Shown here piece after piece: positions 1-7,607 of a stretch of 35,406 nt of DNA. The stretch comes from Flavobacteriaceae bacterium (GTDB lineage: Bacteria > Bacteroidota > Bacteroidia > Flavobacteriales > Flavobacteriaceae). Numbering within the stretch: the first letter of the stretch is position 1; each line of letters begins with the position of its first letter. The position numbers and the translations under genes were made by a program. The notes under the pieces were generated by a model that was not told the origin of the DNA, did no database searches, and saw nothing but the letters and a program-made list of their open reading frames with translations. The stretch lies in NCBI GenBank assembly GCA_013373105.1, contig JABXIJ010000058.1, positions 1-35,406 of the forward strand, in the 5' to 3' direction.

Positions 1-1
1 A

Positions 2-331
2 TTTGCAGAAAAATATTTGAATATTAGTGAACCCAAATTATCATTATTTTACGTTTGGGGTCATTCTTGGGAGTTCAAAGACAAAGAAAGATGGGATGCA
101 ATGGTCGAATTCTGCAACAGAATTGGACAGGAAAAAGGAATTTGGTCTGTTGGTACTGGCGAATACAGCGAATATTTAAAAGCGTTAGGTAATGTTGAAA
201 TAAGTGATAATGAAATATATAATCCAAAAGACAATCAAACCGTTTGGATTAGATTATCCAATGGAATAGAAACACTTGAGCCCGGACAGAGAATTGAAAT
301 AAAAACTGTTGCCAACAATGGCTATAAGTAA
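2..331 (+). CDS. Polysaccharide deacetylase family protein, C-terminal part (5' end outside window)
   Basis: The reading frame is open to the left edge of the window, so this is the 3' end of a longer gene. The visible ~109 residues begin FAEKYL and contain FYVWGHSWEF near the start, then a tryptophan/acid-rich segment and a VW(I)RLSNG strand. That arrangement resembles the C-terminal region of Bacteroidota polysaccharide (chitin/xylan-type) deacetylases of the NodB homology fold. The catalytic metal-binding motifs would lie upstream and cannot be seen, so activity is inferred only from the tail. The last residues, NNGYK, and the stop codon lie inside the hairpin repeat that follows, so the repeat has apparently supplied the present C terminus. 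A TTG at 17 is a possible start, but the open upstream frame argues against it. Confidence 0.6.
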   Translation, partial: FAEKYLNISEPKLSLFYVWGHSWEFKDKERWDAMVEFCNRIGQEKGIWSVGTGEYSEYLKALGNVEISDNEIYNPKDNQTVWIRLSNGIETLEPGQRIEIKTVANNGYK

Positions 332-445
332 TTGCTTGTTCTCGCCTACTTTGGAAATTCCTGCGGAATTTCCAACTTGGTGTGTACTTGCAAAGTTTAG
401 TACTAACCCACGCAACTACTCATAGCCGAGACCGTTGTGTGTAAT
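311..445. repeat. attC-like imperfect inverted repeat (Flavobacteria-type hairpin element)
   Basis: The outer arms are CAAtGGCTAT (316-325) and ATAGCCgagacCGTTG (422-437). They pair through GGCTAT/ATAGCC and CAA/TTG, with unpaired bases between on one side only. The centre holds a perfect 11-bp stem, 351-361 against 365-375, with a TGC loop. A GTTGTGTGTAA end closes the element. Asymmetric outer pairing plus a folded centre is the architecture of integron attC sites; I also recall similar elements after genes in many Flavobacteriia genomes. It overlaps the stop codon of the upstream gene, and the next open frame begins exactly at its right edge. No integrase is visible in the window. Confidence 0.6.
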
Positions 446-1065
446 TAAACCAAAATAACGGTCAAGAAGGACTAACCATCCAGTTTCGGAAAATAAAAGT
501 TGAAAGCGACAAAAAACAAATTAATGCAATAATCGCTTTTAGAGATTCTTTTAAAGTTTATTCTCAAAAAATCGTGAACTTATCTACACAAGGTAAAATT
601 CTACTTAAAGATTTTTTATTAGTAACTCATGATGATTATAATATATTTTATGATCAATACCTTGAGATTAATCCAAGTGGTTTTGAAGCATTAAAAAATT
701 CTGGTTATTTAGGTATGATACAAGGCTCTATGATTGAAAATCTTATTAACGATTACTATTTAACCTACAATATTGTGAACAAACAGGAAAAAGTCTTAAC
801 GACTTTATAGAAAATATGAAGGTTTTAGGATTTAAAGAACAAGCATTTACTAAAATTATAAATATCTTAAAAAAAAACAGATGTAGAAGAATATTTTGCA
901 TCTCATCAATATGAAATTAAGACTCTAATAAATCACCCAAGTATACAAGGTGCTAATTTAAGAGGCTCTATAGTTGGAGGTCTGTTTAATATATATAAAA
1001 AACTTCTATCTTTAGGCAAACAATTATTAGTTGAAATAGACAAAATTGTAGAGAGTAAAGAATAA
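445..1065 (+). pseudogene. Frameshifted, start-less DUF6090-like gene remnant
   Basis: The frame 445-~798 translates from the repeat edge with no ATG start, then hits TAG at 808-810. Coding continues in another frame from about 798 (NDFIENM...). It shifts back at a run of nine A (869-877) to run DVEEYFASHQ... to TAA at 1063-1065. The two opposite shifts restore one continuous ~205-residue protein, so this is one gene with two indels rather than three small genes. The segment INPSGFEALKNSG...LINDYY resembles the periplasmic part of DUF6090 proteins, but the usual N-terminal membrane helix is missing, so the gene is also 5'-truncated. Family assignment is tentative; the broken state is clear. 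Sequencing error at the A-run could explain one shift, not the missing start. Confidence 0.6.
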
Positions 1066-1281
1066 CCAAACACAGCAAAGTATATGAGAAATGGCAGGTT
1101 AAAGCATACATGAGAAAATTCCACTAAAATTTGCTATATTCGGCTAACAATGAAAATTATTACTGATTTTATTCATTAAACCATTATTATAACTTTTGGT
1201 TTTCATAAATCTTAATGATTTCTGCAACGAACTATACACTAAACTATGTGTTTCATTTGATAATTTCCTAATTGATAAAGT

Positions 1282-2766
1282 ATGAAAAATGTAACTTTAC
1301 TACTTCTTTTTTTCTCATTACAGAGTTTCTGCCAATCAAATTCTAATGATTATTATAATGAACCACATAGACCTCAGTTCCATTTTACACCAGAAAGTAA
1401 ATGGATGAATGATCCTAATGGATTAGTCTATTACAATGGAAAATACCATCTTTTTTATCAGCACTATCCTAAAGATATAGTTTGGGGCCCAATGCACTGG
1501 GGACATGCAAGTAGTACAGACCTATTTCATTGGGAGCATCTTCCTATAGCATTATACCCAGATAAATTGGGTAATATATTTTCTGGGTGTGCAGTTATAG
1601 ATGAAAACAATACAGCTGGTTTTGGAAAAAATGCCATGATTGCCATATTTACGTATCATAATGATGAACTTTGGAAACAGGGTTATAGAAATACAGAAAG
1701 TCAAGCCATTGCTTACAGCTTAGATGAAGGTTTAACTTGGACAAAATACTCAGGTAATCCAGTAATTAAAAACTCAAGTGAACGAGATTTTAGAGATCCA
1801 AACGTATTTTGGAATGAGGAAATTAACGCTTGGAACATGGTGCTCGCATCTGGAGACAAAGTAAAGATATTTACCTCAGATAATTTAAAAGATTGGAAAT
1901 ACAAAAGTGATTTTAAACCCAACCCAGATATTGCTAAAACTGGCACTTGGGAGTGTATTGATTTGTTTAAAATGAAGGTAAAAGGAGATGAAAAAGAAAA
2001 ATGGGTAATGATTGTAAATCACGATAAATACACACCTAATGGAGGTTCTGGAACACGATATTTTATTGGTGATTTTGATGGTGAAGTCTTCACCAATACA
2101 CAACCTTCTATTTGGTTAGATTATGGTACAGATTATTATGCAGGTGTTACTTTTTATAATGCTCCAGAAAACAAGAGGATTCTTATTTCTTGGATGAGTA
2201 ATTGGTTGTATGCAAACAAAACACCCACAAAAGTTTGGCGAAGTGCCATGACATTACCAAGAGAATTAGTGCTAGATAAAAAAGGGAACAGGTATTTTTT
2301 GCGACAAAAAATAACAGAGGGTTTTAATAAGATTTTAGATACAAAAGTTTCAAAAGACAAAATACAATTGCCTTACTCTGCTAAAAAATTAAATCTTTCA
2401 CAAGCAGAACTATCGTTTAGTTTCAAAGGAAAACAATTGAGTTTAACACTCTCTAACAGCAAAAATGAGTCTATTAAAGTTGAATTAAATGATACAACTT
2501 TTTCTATAGATAGGTCTAAATCTGGAATAACAAACTTCAGTGATAAATTTACAGAACCAATTCAAACCATGCCAGTTGATGAAAAAATAACCGATTTTCA
2601 AATTATTTTAGATAGGCCATCTATGGAAATTTTACTAAATAAGGGAAAATATTCTATGACAACTATATTTTTTCCAAACGAGTCATTTTCAAGCTTAAAA
2701 ATAGAAAGTTCAGAAAAAACACAAATTAGTAACTTTACGATAAACCATGTAAAAAAAACTTGGTAA
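1282..2766 (+). CDS. Secreted glycoside hydrolase family 32 (levanase / fructan beta-fructosidase)
   Basis: Hydrolyses terminal or internal beta-fructosyl bonds in levan, inulin or sucrose, with retention of configuration. The 494 residues start with a signal peptide (hydrophobic residues 4-16, probable type I cleavage near residue 18), so it works in the periplasm or at the cell surface. The GH32 propeller carries all three catalytic blocks: WMNDPNG at 41-47 with nucleophile Asp44, RDP at 171-173 with the stabilising Asp172, and EC at 224-225 with acid/base Glu224. Residues from about 360 form the C-terminal beta-sandwich. It is the first gene of a three-gene operon with a sugar porter 38 nt downstream and a fructokinase-like kinase, which supports fructose-releasing activity. 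Levan, inulin and sucrose cannot be told apart from sequence alone. No SusC/SusD pair is present in the window. Confidence 0.93.
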   Translation: MKNVTLLLLFFSLQSFCQSNSNDYYNEPHRPQFHFTPESKWMNDPNGLVYYNGKYHLFYQHYPKDIVWGPMHWGHASSTDLFHWEHLPIALYPDKLGNIFSGCAVIDENNTAGFGKNAMIAIFTYHNDELWKQGYRNTESQAIAYSLDEGLTWTKYSGNPVIKNSSERDFRDPNVFWNEEINAWNMVLASGDKVKIFTSDNLKDWKYKSDFKPNPDIAKTGTWECIDLFKMKVKGDEKEKWVMIVNHDKYTPNGGSGTRYFIGDFDGEVFTNTQPSIWLDYGTDYYAGVTFYNAPENKRILISWMSNWLYANKTPTKVWRSAMTLPRELVLDKKGNRYFLRQKITEGFNKILDTKVSKDKIQLPYSAKKLNLSQAELSFSFKGKQLSLTLSNSKNESIKVELNDTTFSIDRSKSGITNFSDKFTEPIQTMPVDEKITDFQIILDRPSMEILLNKGKYSMTTIFFPNESFSSLKIESSEKTQISNFTINHVKKTW

Positions 2767-2804
2767 AATAGTTAGAGAACAGCTTTTACAATTAATCTTA
2801 TTTT

Positions 2805-4133
2805 ATGAAAAAATCTAAATTACTTTTCTTTTCAATAGTTGTAGCTCTAGCAGGGTTTCTATTTGGATTTGATACCGTTGTAATTTCTGGTGCAGATAAA
2901 CAATTACAAGAATTCTGGCAAAGTACAGACTTGTTTCACGGCTTAATTGTAATGTCCACTGCACTTTGGGGAACTGTAATAGGTGCTATTTTTGGATATA
3001 TACCAACGAACAAATTAGGTAGAAAAAAGACCTTAATTAGCATTGGCCTTTTATTTTTTATTTCTGCTTTAGGCTCAGCTTTAGTTTCTAACCCTTATGT
3101 ATTTGCTTTATTTAGGTTTATTGGAGGATTGGGTATTGGAGTATCTACAGTTGTTGCTCCAGCTTATGTATCTGAAATTGCACCAGCAAAAGACAGAGGA
3201 AAACTAGTAGCCATGTATCAATTCAATATTGTTTTTGGAATTTTAATAGCATATGTTTCGAATTACTTTTTAAAGGATATGGGTGAAGATGCATGGAGAT
3301 TTATGTTAGGTATAGAAGCAGTACCTGCAATTATTTATTCTTTATTAGTGCTTAAAATTCCTGAAAGCCCAAGATGGTTATTAGAGTATAAAAAGGATAA
3401 AAATCAAGCGATAGCAATATTAAAAACCATAGTTCCAGAAGATGAAATAGAAAAAGAAATTAAAGAAATAGAAAAAGAAAAAGTTGTAAAAAATGATAAT
3501 GAAAACATCTATATGAAAAAGTTTAGAGTGCCTTTAATGCTTGCTTTTTTTATTGCTTTTTTTAATCAGGTTTCTGGTATAAATGCCTTTTTATATTACG
3601 CTCCTAGAATCTTTGATCTTGCTGGTTTAGAAGAATCTAGCTCTTTTTTAAGTTCAATAGGAATTGGAGTAGTAAATTTAATATTTACAATGATTGGCAT
3701 TGCGTTGATCGACAAATTTGGCAGAAAAAACCTAATGTATATTGGTTCTGCTGGTTACATAATTTCACTTGCTCTTGTGTCTTTCGCATTTGCTTTTCAA
3801 TGGAAAGGATCAAATGTGCCTATATTCTTTTTTATTTTTATTGCAGCACATGCACTAGGACAAGGAGCAGTTATTTGGGTTTTTATTTCTGAAATTTTTC
3901 CAACCAAACTTAGGGCTGCAGGGCAATCTTTTGGTGCATCAGTACATTGGATACTGGCTGCAATAATTCCATCATTTGTGCCTTTTTTATTTAATAATAT
4001 TGGACCTGCTACAGTATTTGCATTCTTTTGTATTATGATGATTTTTCAATTGTTATGGGTAAAATTAAAAATGCCAGAAACAAAAGGAAAAACATTAGAA
4101 AATTTAGCTTCTGACTTATCTAAAAACAAATAG
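2805..4133 (+). CDS. MFS sugar porter (probable fructose/monosaccharide:H+ symporter)
   Basis: A 442-residue, 12-helix inner-membrane transporter of the major facilitator superfamily, sugar porter family (XylE/GLUT type). Family marks in order are GFDTVVISGA in helix 1, GRKK in the 2-3 loop, a helix 4 RFIGGLGIG segment followed by PAYVSEIAP, PESPRWL after helix 6, QVSGINAFLYY in helix 7, DKFGRK in the 8-9 loop, and PETKGKTLE at the end. Conserved glutamines and tryptophans of the sugar site are in place (QVSGIN in helix 7). Sitting between a GH32 enzyme and a PfkB kinase one base downstream, it most likely imports the fructose or sucrose released by GH32. The substrate is inferred from context. 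The mid-loop (about residues 205-230) is rich in Lys and Glu. Confidence 0.9.
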   Translation: MKKSKLLFFSIVVALAGFLFGFDTVVISGADKQLQEFWQSTDLFHGLIVMSTALWGTVIGAIFGYIPTNKLGRKKTLISIGLLFFISALGSALVSNPYVFALFRFIGGLGIGVSTVVAPAYVSEIAPAKDRGKLVAMYQFNIVFGILIAYVSNYFLKDMGEDAWRFMLGIEAVPAIIYSLLVLKIPESPRWLLEYKKDKNQAIAILKTIVPEDEIEKEIKEIEKEKVVKNDNENIYMKKFRVPLMLAFFIAFFNQVSGINAFLYYAPRIFDLAGLEESSSFLSSIGIGVVNLIFTMIGIALIDKFGRKNLMYIGSAGYIISLALVSFAFAFQWKGSNVPIFFFIFIAAHALGQGAVIWVFISEIFPTKLRAAGQSFGASVHWILAAIIPSFVPFLFNNIGPATVFAFFCIMMIFQLLWVKLKMPETKGKTLENLASDLSKNK

Positions 4134-4134
4134 C

Positions 4135-5028
4135 ATGAATAAAAGTATAGTTTGTTTTGGAGAAACCTTATGGGACATTTTACCTTCTGGACCTGTTCCT
4201 GGTGGTGCACCTATGAATGTCGCTATTCGAGCCCAATCTTTTGGTGTAAATGCTGCAATTATTTCAAGAATTGGAGTTGATAAATTAGGAATTGAACTAA
4301 AAGATTATTTAGAGAAAAAGCAAGTAAACACCACTTTAATTCAAAAAGATGAAGAATTTTCAACGGGTAAGGTTAACGTTTCTTTAGACTCAAATGGAAT
4401 TGCTGAATACGATATTAAGTATCCTGCAGCATGGGATAAAATTGTATTGTCTAAAGACTTAATTGAAAAGGTTAAAAAGGCTGATGCTTTTATTTTTGGT
4501 TCTCTGGCTTGCAGAGACAATGTGTCTAGAGAAACATTATTGAATTTGCTTGAACATGCAAATTTTAAAGTATTTGATGTTAATCTAAGACCAGGTTTCT
4601 TTGATATTACACTAATAAGAAATTTGATGCAATATGCTGATTTAATAAAGTTAAATGATGAAGAACTTTTTATTCTTGCAGAACATTTTGGTTCAAAAAA
4701 TAATGATTTGTATGAAAGTATAAAATACGTTCACAGCAAGTTACAACTAAAATCAATTTGTGTTACTAGAGGAGAAAAAGGGGCTACATTATTTATAGAT
4801 CATGTATTCTATAACAATAATGGAATTAATGTAGATGTTGTTGATACAGTTGGTGCTGGGGATAGTTTTTTAGCAGCGTTAATTTACAAATTACTCAGTC
4901 AGAACAATAATCAAAACACATTAAATTTTGCTTGTATAGTAGGCTCAATAGTTGCAACAAAAACAGGTGCAAATTCTATTATAACTGATAATGAAATAAA
5001 TGCATTAGGTTATAGAAACTTAATTTAG
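4135..5028 (+). CDS. PfkB-family carbohydrate kinase, probable fructokinase
   Basis: Cytosolic ATP-dependent sugar kinase of the ribokinase/PfkB family, 297 residues, the normal length. The N-terminal sugar-binding signature GGAPMN is at 23-28. The C-terminal DTVGAGDS signature (237-244) carries the anion hole GAGD and the catalytic base Asp243. The start ATG lies one base after the stop of the transporter, so the two are probably translationally coupled. Following a fructan hydrolase and a sugar porter, phosphorylation of fructose to fructose-6-phosphate is the simplest role. A ribokinase or 2-keto-3-deoxygluconate kinase would share the same motifs, so the substrate is an inference. Confidence 0.9.
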   Translation: MNKSIVCFGETLWDILPSGPVPGGAPMNVAIRAQSFGVNAAIISRIGVDKLGIELKDYLEKKQVNTTLIQKDEEFSTGKVNVSLDSNGIAEYDIKYPAAWDKIVLSKDLIEKVKKADAFIFGSLACRDNVSRETLLNLLEHANFKVFDVNLRPGFFDITLIRNLMQYADLIKLNDEELFILAEHFGSKNNDLYESIKYVHSKLQLKSICVTRGEKGATLFIDHVFYNNNGINVDVVDTVGAGDSFLAALIYKLLSQNNNQNTLNFACIVGSIVATKTGANSIITDNEINALGYRNLI

Positions 5029-5043
5029 TAAAGTGAGTGATAA

Positions 5044-5193
5044 TGTTCTGCAAAAATTAATTTAGACATCTATAACGATAAAGGCACAAGCATTTATTCT
5101 GTTTCAAGAAAATCATTTTCAGCAGGATTAGATAAATACCATAGTACTATAAAGTATTTAATAAAGCGTGCGCCATTTGGAAGTAAAAGGTAA
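5044..5193 (+). pseudogene. Possible C-terminal gene fragment, start-less
   Basis: An open frame of 49 codons runs from just after a stop at 5041-5043 to TAA at 5191-5193. It has no ATG; its product contains SVSRKSFSAGLDKYHST and ends RAPFGSKR. The composition looks like a real basic protein tail rather than random AT-rich translation, so it may be what is left of a deleted gene. I do not recognise the family. The stop codon lies inside the left arm of the terminator hairpin that closes this stretch. The only alternative is non-coding spacer. Confidence 0.3.
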
Positions 5194-5209
5194 TTTCTAC
5201 CTTTTACTT
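5181..5209. terminator. Bidirectional hairpin terminator between convergent genes
   Basis: AAGTAAAAGGTA (5181-5192) and TACCTTTTACTT (5198-5209) form a perfect 12-bp stem around a 5-base loop. It lies between the + strand kinase and the - strand oxygenase, so it can end transcription from both sides. Confidence 0.75.
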
Positions 5210-5229
5210 AAACTTGTTGTACATTTAAG

Positions 5230-5820
5230 TTAGTTAATAAATTTTCCTAATGCAGAGGGTTGTTGTAACAACCATCCTGTTAGGCTAAATCTTTGTTTAT
5301 TAGAAGCTAAAACAGCATGTGGAACAACTGCACTTTTAAACATTACACATCTAGCTTCTATAGGCTCAACTAGTATTGAAGAGTTATCTTCTAAAAATAT
5401 CTCTAACTCACCTCCATCTCCTTTTTGCCAATTCTTATTTAAATAAATAATCATACTAATGGTACGATTATTTCTGTTATTAAATTGGTCTAAATGCCTA
5501 TCATAATGACCTCCTTTAGGATAATGTGCTAAATGAAACTCATAACCAGATAATCCTAAAAAACAATAACGATTATAAATGTATATAGTTTCGTCTATAA
5601 GACTCCAAATTTCATTTAATACAACATCTCTTTGCCTGTCTAGCCAATAGGTATAGTCTCCTCGAATATCGTTTCGAATAATATTATCTCCTAAAGCTCC
5701 AATACCTGCTTTGGAAAATTCATCGAGATGCGATTTGAAAAAAGATTGAATTGCATCTAACTTATGGTTGTCTAAAAAATTATCTATAACAACATAGTTG
5801 TTAAGAGAAAGCTCATCCAT
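5230..5820 (-). CDS. 2OG-Fe(II) oxygenase (prolyl-4-hydroxylase-like)
   Basis: Iron- and 2-oxoglutarate-dependent hydroxylase of the double-stranded beta-helix fold, about 196 residues from the chosen ATG. Iron ligands are visible as H-x-D in HYDRHLD (His109, Asp111) and the distal His168 in VPHAV. Arg177 in RFSLTGW is placed to bind the 2-oxoglutarate carboxylate. The N-terminal VVIDNFL strand is typical of the family. Substrate is unknown: relatives act on protein prolines or small molecules. An upstream TTG (5857-5859) would add 13 residues. The ATG is preferred because the conserved fold begins shortly after it and a promoter box lies at 5878-5885. Confidence 0.85.
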   Translation of the reverse strand: MDELSLNNYVVIDNFLDNHKLDAIQSFFKSHLDEFSKAGIGALGDNIIRNDIRGDYTYWLDRQRDVVLNEIWSLIDETIYIYNRYCFLGLSGYEFHLAHYPKGGHYDRHLDQFNNRNNRTISMIIYLNKNWQKGDGGELEIFLEDNSSILVEPIEARCVMFKSAVVPHAVLASNKQRFSLTGWLLQQPSALGKFIN

Positions 5821-5877
5821 CCAGGTAAGCCAATTCTCTAGTTTATGGCAGTTTATCAATATTTAAAAAAAAGTGAG

Positions 5878-5885
5878 CAAATATA
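5878..5885 (-). promoter_or_regulatory. Bacteroidota -7 box TATATTTG for the 2OG oxygenase
   Basis: Read on the - strand this is TATATTTG, a full match to the TAnnTTTG -7 element of the Bacteroidota primary sigma factor. It gives a predicted start near 5871 and a ~50-nt leader to the ATG at 5820. No clear -33 TTTG is present. Confidence 0.5.
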
Positions 5886-5983
5886 GATTATTTTTTGATT
5901 GAATATTAAAATTAATCTTTGATTACAATTAAATAAATAAGTTAAATCTTTAAAGAAGAGCAAGAGCTTTATAGAATTGTTAC

Positions 5984-7492
5984 TTAATCAAATAATTCTT
6001 TGCTATCAATTTCTAATGTTTCAATAAAAGTTGTAGAGTTTACAATATCGTTATGTAAAATTCTGTCTTCTTTTACCAATGGAACTACTGATCTATAGCT
6101 CTGTAAAAGTGACTCTAAAAATGGAGAGCTCTTTGCCGTTGAAAAACTTAAGGCTTGAGACGCTGTAAATAATTCAATAGCTAATATAGTTTGTAAATTA
6201 TCAACCACATTTTTACATTTTGTAGCCGCATTTGCTCCCATAGAAACATGGTCTTCTTGTCCATTACTAGACTCAATAGAATCTACACTAGCTGGTGTTG
6301 CATATTGTTTATTTTGACTTACAATACTTGCAGCTGTATATTGTGGAATCATAAAACCAGAATTTAATCCTGGATTTGACACTAAAAATGGTGGTAAGTG
6401 TCTGTGACCTGAAACCAATTGATAGGTTCTTCTTTCAGAGATATTGCCTAATTCAGATAAAGCAATCGCTAAATAATCTAAGCCCAAAGCTAAGGGCTGA
6501 CCATGAAAGTTTCCTCCTGAAATAATTTCATCATCATCAACAAAAATATTTGGGTTATCTGTTACAGAGTTTATTTCTGTTAAAAAAGTTTTGGTAACAA
6601 AATCTATAGTGTCTTTACTTGCTCCATGCACTTGAGGCATGCATCTAAAAGAATATGGATCTTGAACATGTTGTTTTTCTTGAGAAATTAACTCACTTTC
6701 TTGTAAAAACTCTTGTATTCTATTGGCTGTTTTAAGTTGACCATTATGAGGTCTAGCTAAGTGGATTAATGCATTAAAAGGTTCTATTCTACCATCAAAA
6801 CCCTCTAATGAAATGGTGCCTATTAGGTCTGAAAGGTATGATAGTTTGTGTGCTTTAATTAAACAATGTATTCCATAAGCAGCCATAAACTGCGTACCAT
6901 TTAGTAAGGCTAACCCTTCTTTAGATTGTAAATTAATTTTTTCCCAAGAGAAGATTTTTAATAATTCTTCGCCTGATATTTTATTCCCTTTATAATACGC
7001 TTCTCCTTTACCAATTAAAGGCAAAGCTAAATGTGCTAATGGAGATAAATCTCCTGAAGCTCCTAAAGAGCCTTGTGTATATACTACAGGTGTAATATCG
7101 TTATTATAAAAATCTACTAATCGTTGAACGGTAGCTAATTGTACCCCAGAATTACCATAACCAAAAGCTTTTATTTTAAAAAGCATCATAAGTTTTACAA
7201 TTTCTTTAGGCACTTCATCTCCTATACCACAAGCATGACTCATTACTAAATTTTCTTGCAGTTTCTGAAGGTTTTCTTCGCTAATTTTTACATTATACAA
7301 AGCTCCAAAACCTGTGTTTATTCCATAAATAGGAGTTGACATAGTTTTGGTTTTATCGTCTAAATATTTTCTGCATTTTTTAATTTTAGTGATAACAACA
7401 TCGGATAAGCCAATTTGCTGTTTTGTAGTAATAATTTGATGTATATCAGCTAAATTAAAAGGTGTATTTGTAATGTTATGAATAGAATTCAT
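5984..7492 (-). CDS. hutH: Histidine ammonia-lyase
   Basis: Converts L-histidine to trans-urocanate and ammonia, the first step of histidine degradation, in the cytosol. The 502-residue length fits the family. The tripeptide Ala145-Ser146-Gly147 inside GASGDLSPLAH is the one that cyclises to the MIO electrophile. YGINTGFG near residue 60, the LLNGTQ block and the SSNGQEDHVSMG block are further lyase signatures. The other hut genes (hutU, hutI, hutG) are not next to it here: the neighbours are an unrelated oxygenase and a divergent TlpA-like gene. The Bacteroidota hut genes are often scattered, so this is not strong evidence against function. Phenylalanine/tyrosine lyases share MIO, but the overall sequence is HAL-like. 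Confidence 0.95.
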   Translation of the reverse strand: MNSIHNITNTPFNLADIHQIITTKQQIGLSDVVITKIKKCRKYLDDKTKTMSTPIYGINTGFGALYNVKISEENLQKLQENLVMSHACGIGDEVPKEIVKLMMLFKIKAFGYGNSGVQLATVQRLVDFYNNDITPVVYTQGSLGASGDLSPLAHLALPLIGKGEAYYKGNKISGEELLKIFSWEKINLQSKEGLALLNGTQFMAAYGIHCLIKAHKLSYLSDLIGTISLEGFDGRIEPFNALIHLARPHNGQLKTANRIQEFLQESELISQEKQHVQDPYSFRCMPQVHGASKDTIDFVTKTFLTEINSVTDNPNIFVDDDEIISGGNFHGQPLALGLDYLAIALSELGNISERRTYQLVSGHRHLPPFLVSNPGLNSGFMIPQYTAASIVSQNKQYATPASVDSIESSNGQEDHVSMGANAATKCKNVVDNLQTILAIELFTASQALSFSTAKSSPFLESLLQSYRSVVPLVKEDRILHNDIVNSTTFIETLEIDSKELFD

Positions 7493-7577
7493 GGGTTGAT
7501 TGATTTGATTTACAAAGGTCTAAATTATGAAAATGTTATGCAAAGTATTTTAAAAATTATTATGAGAATGAAACCTG

Positions 7578-7585
7578 TATATTTG
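7578..7585 (+). promoter_or_regulatory. -7 box TATATTTG for the TlpA-like lipoprotein gene
   Basis: TATATTTG lies 22 bases before the ATG at 7608 in the divergent hutH/tlpA spacer and matches TAnnTTTG exactly. The predicted start is about 16 bases before the ATG. Confidence 0.55.
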
Positions 7586-7607
7586 CAGCTTATTAAGTTA
7601 TTAAATA

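Noticed and set aside
574..810. Separate 78-residue gene starting at a GTG
   Set aside because: The frame is open upstream to 445 and continues downstream after a one-base shift; it is a segment of the pseudogene 445-1065.
933..1124. 63-residue - strand ORF
   Set aside because: Opposite-strand shadow of the pseudogene's 3' part, with no promoter or family signal.
1115..1150. Second copy of the attC-like element near GGCTAACAATG
   Set aside because: Only the CGGCTAACAATG end resembles the first element; no partner arm was found within 150 bases.
1713..2360. Three - strand ORFs inside the GH32 gene
   Set aside because: Shadows of a clearly coding + strand gene with intact catalytic motifs.
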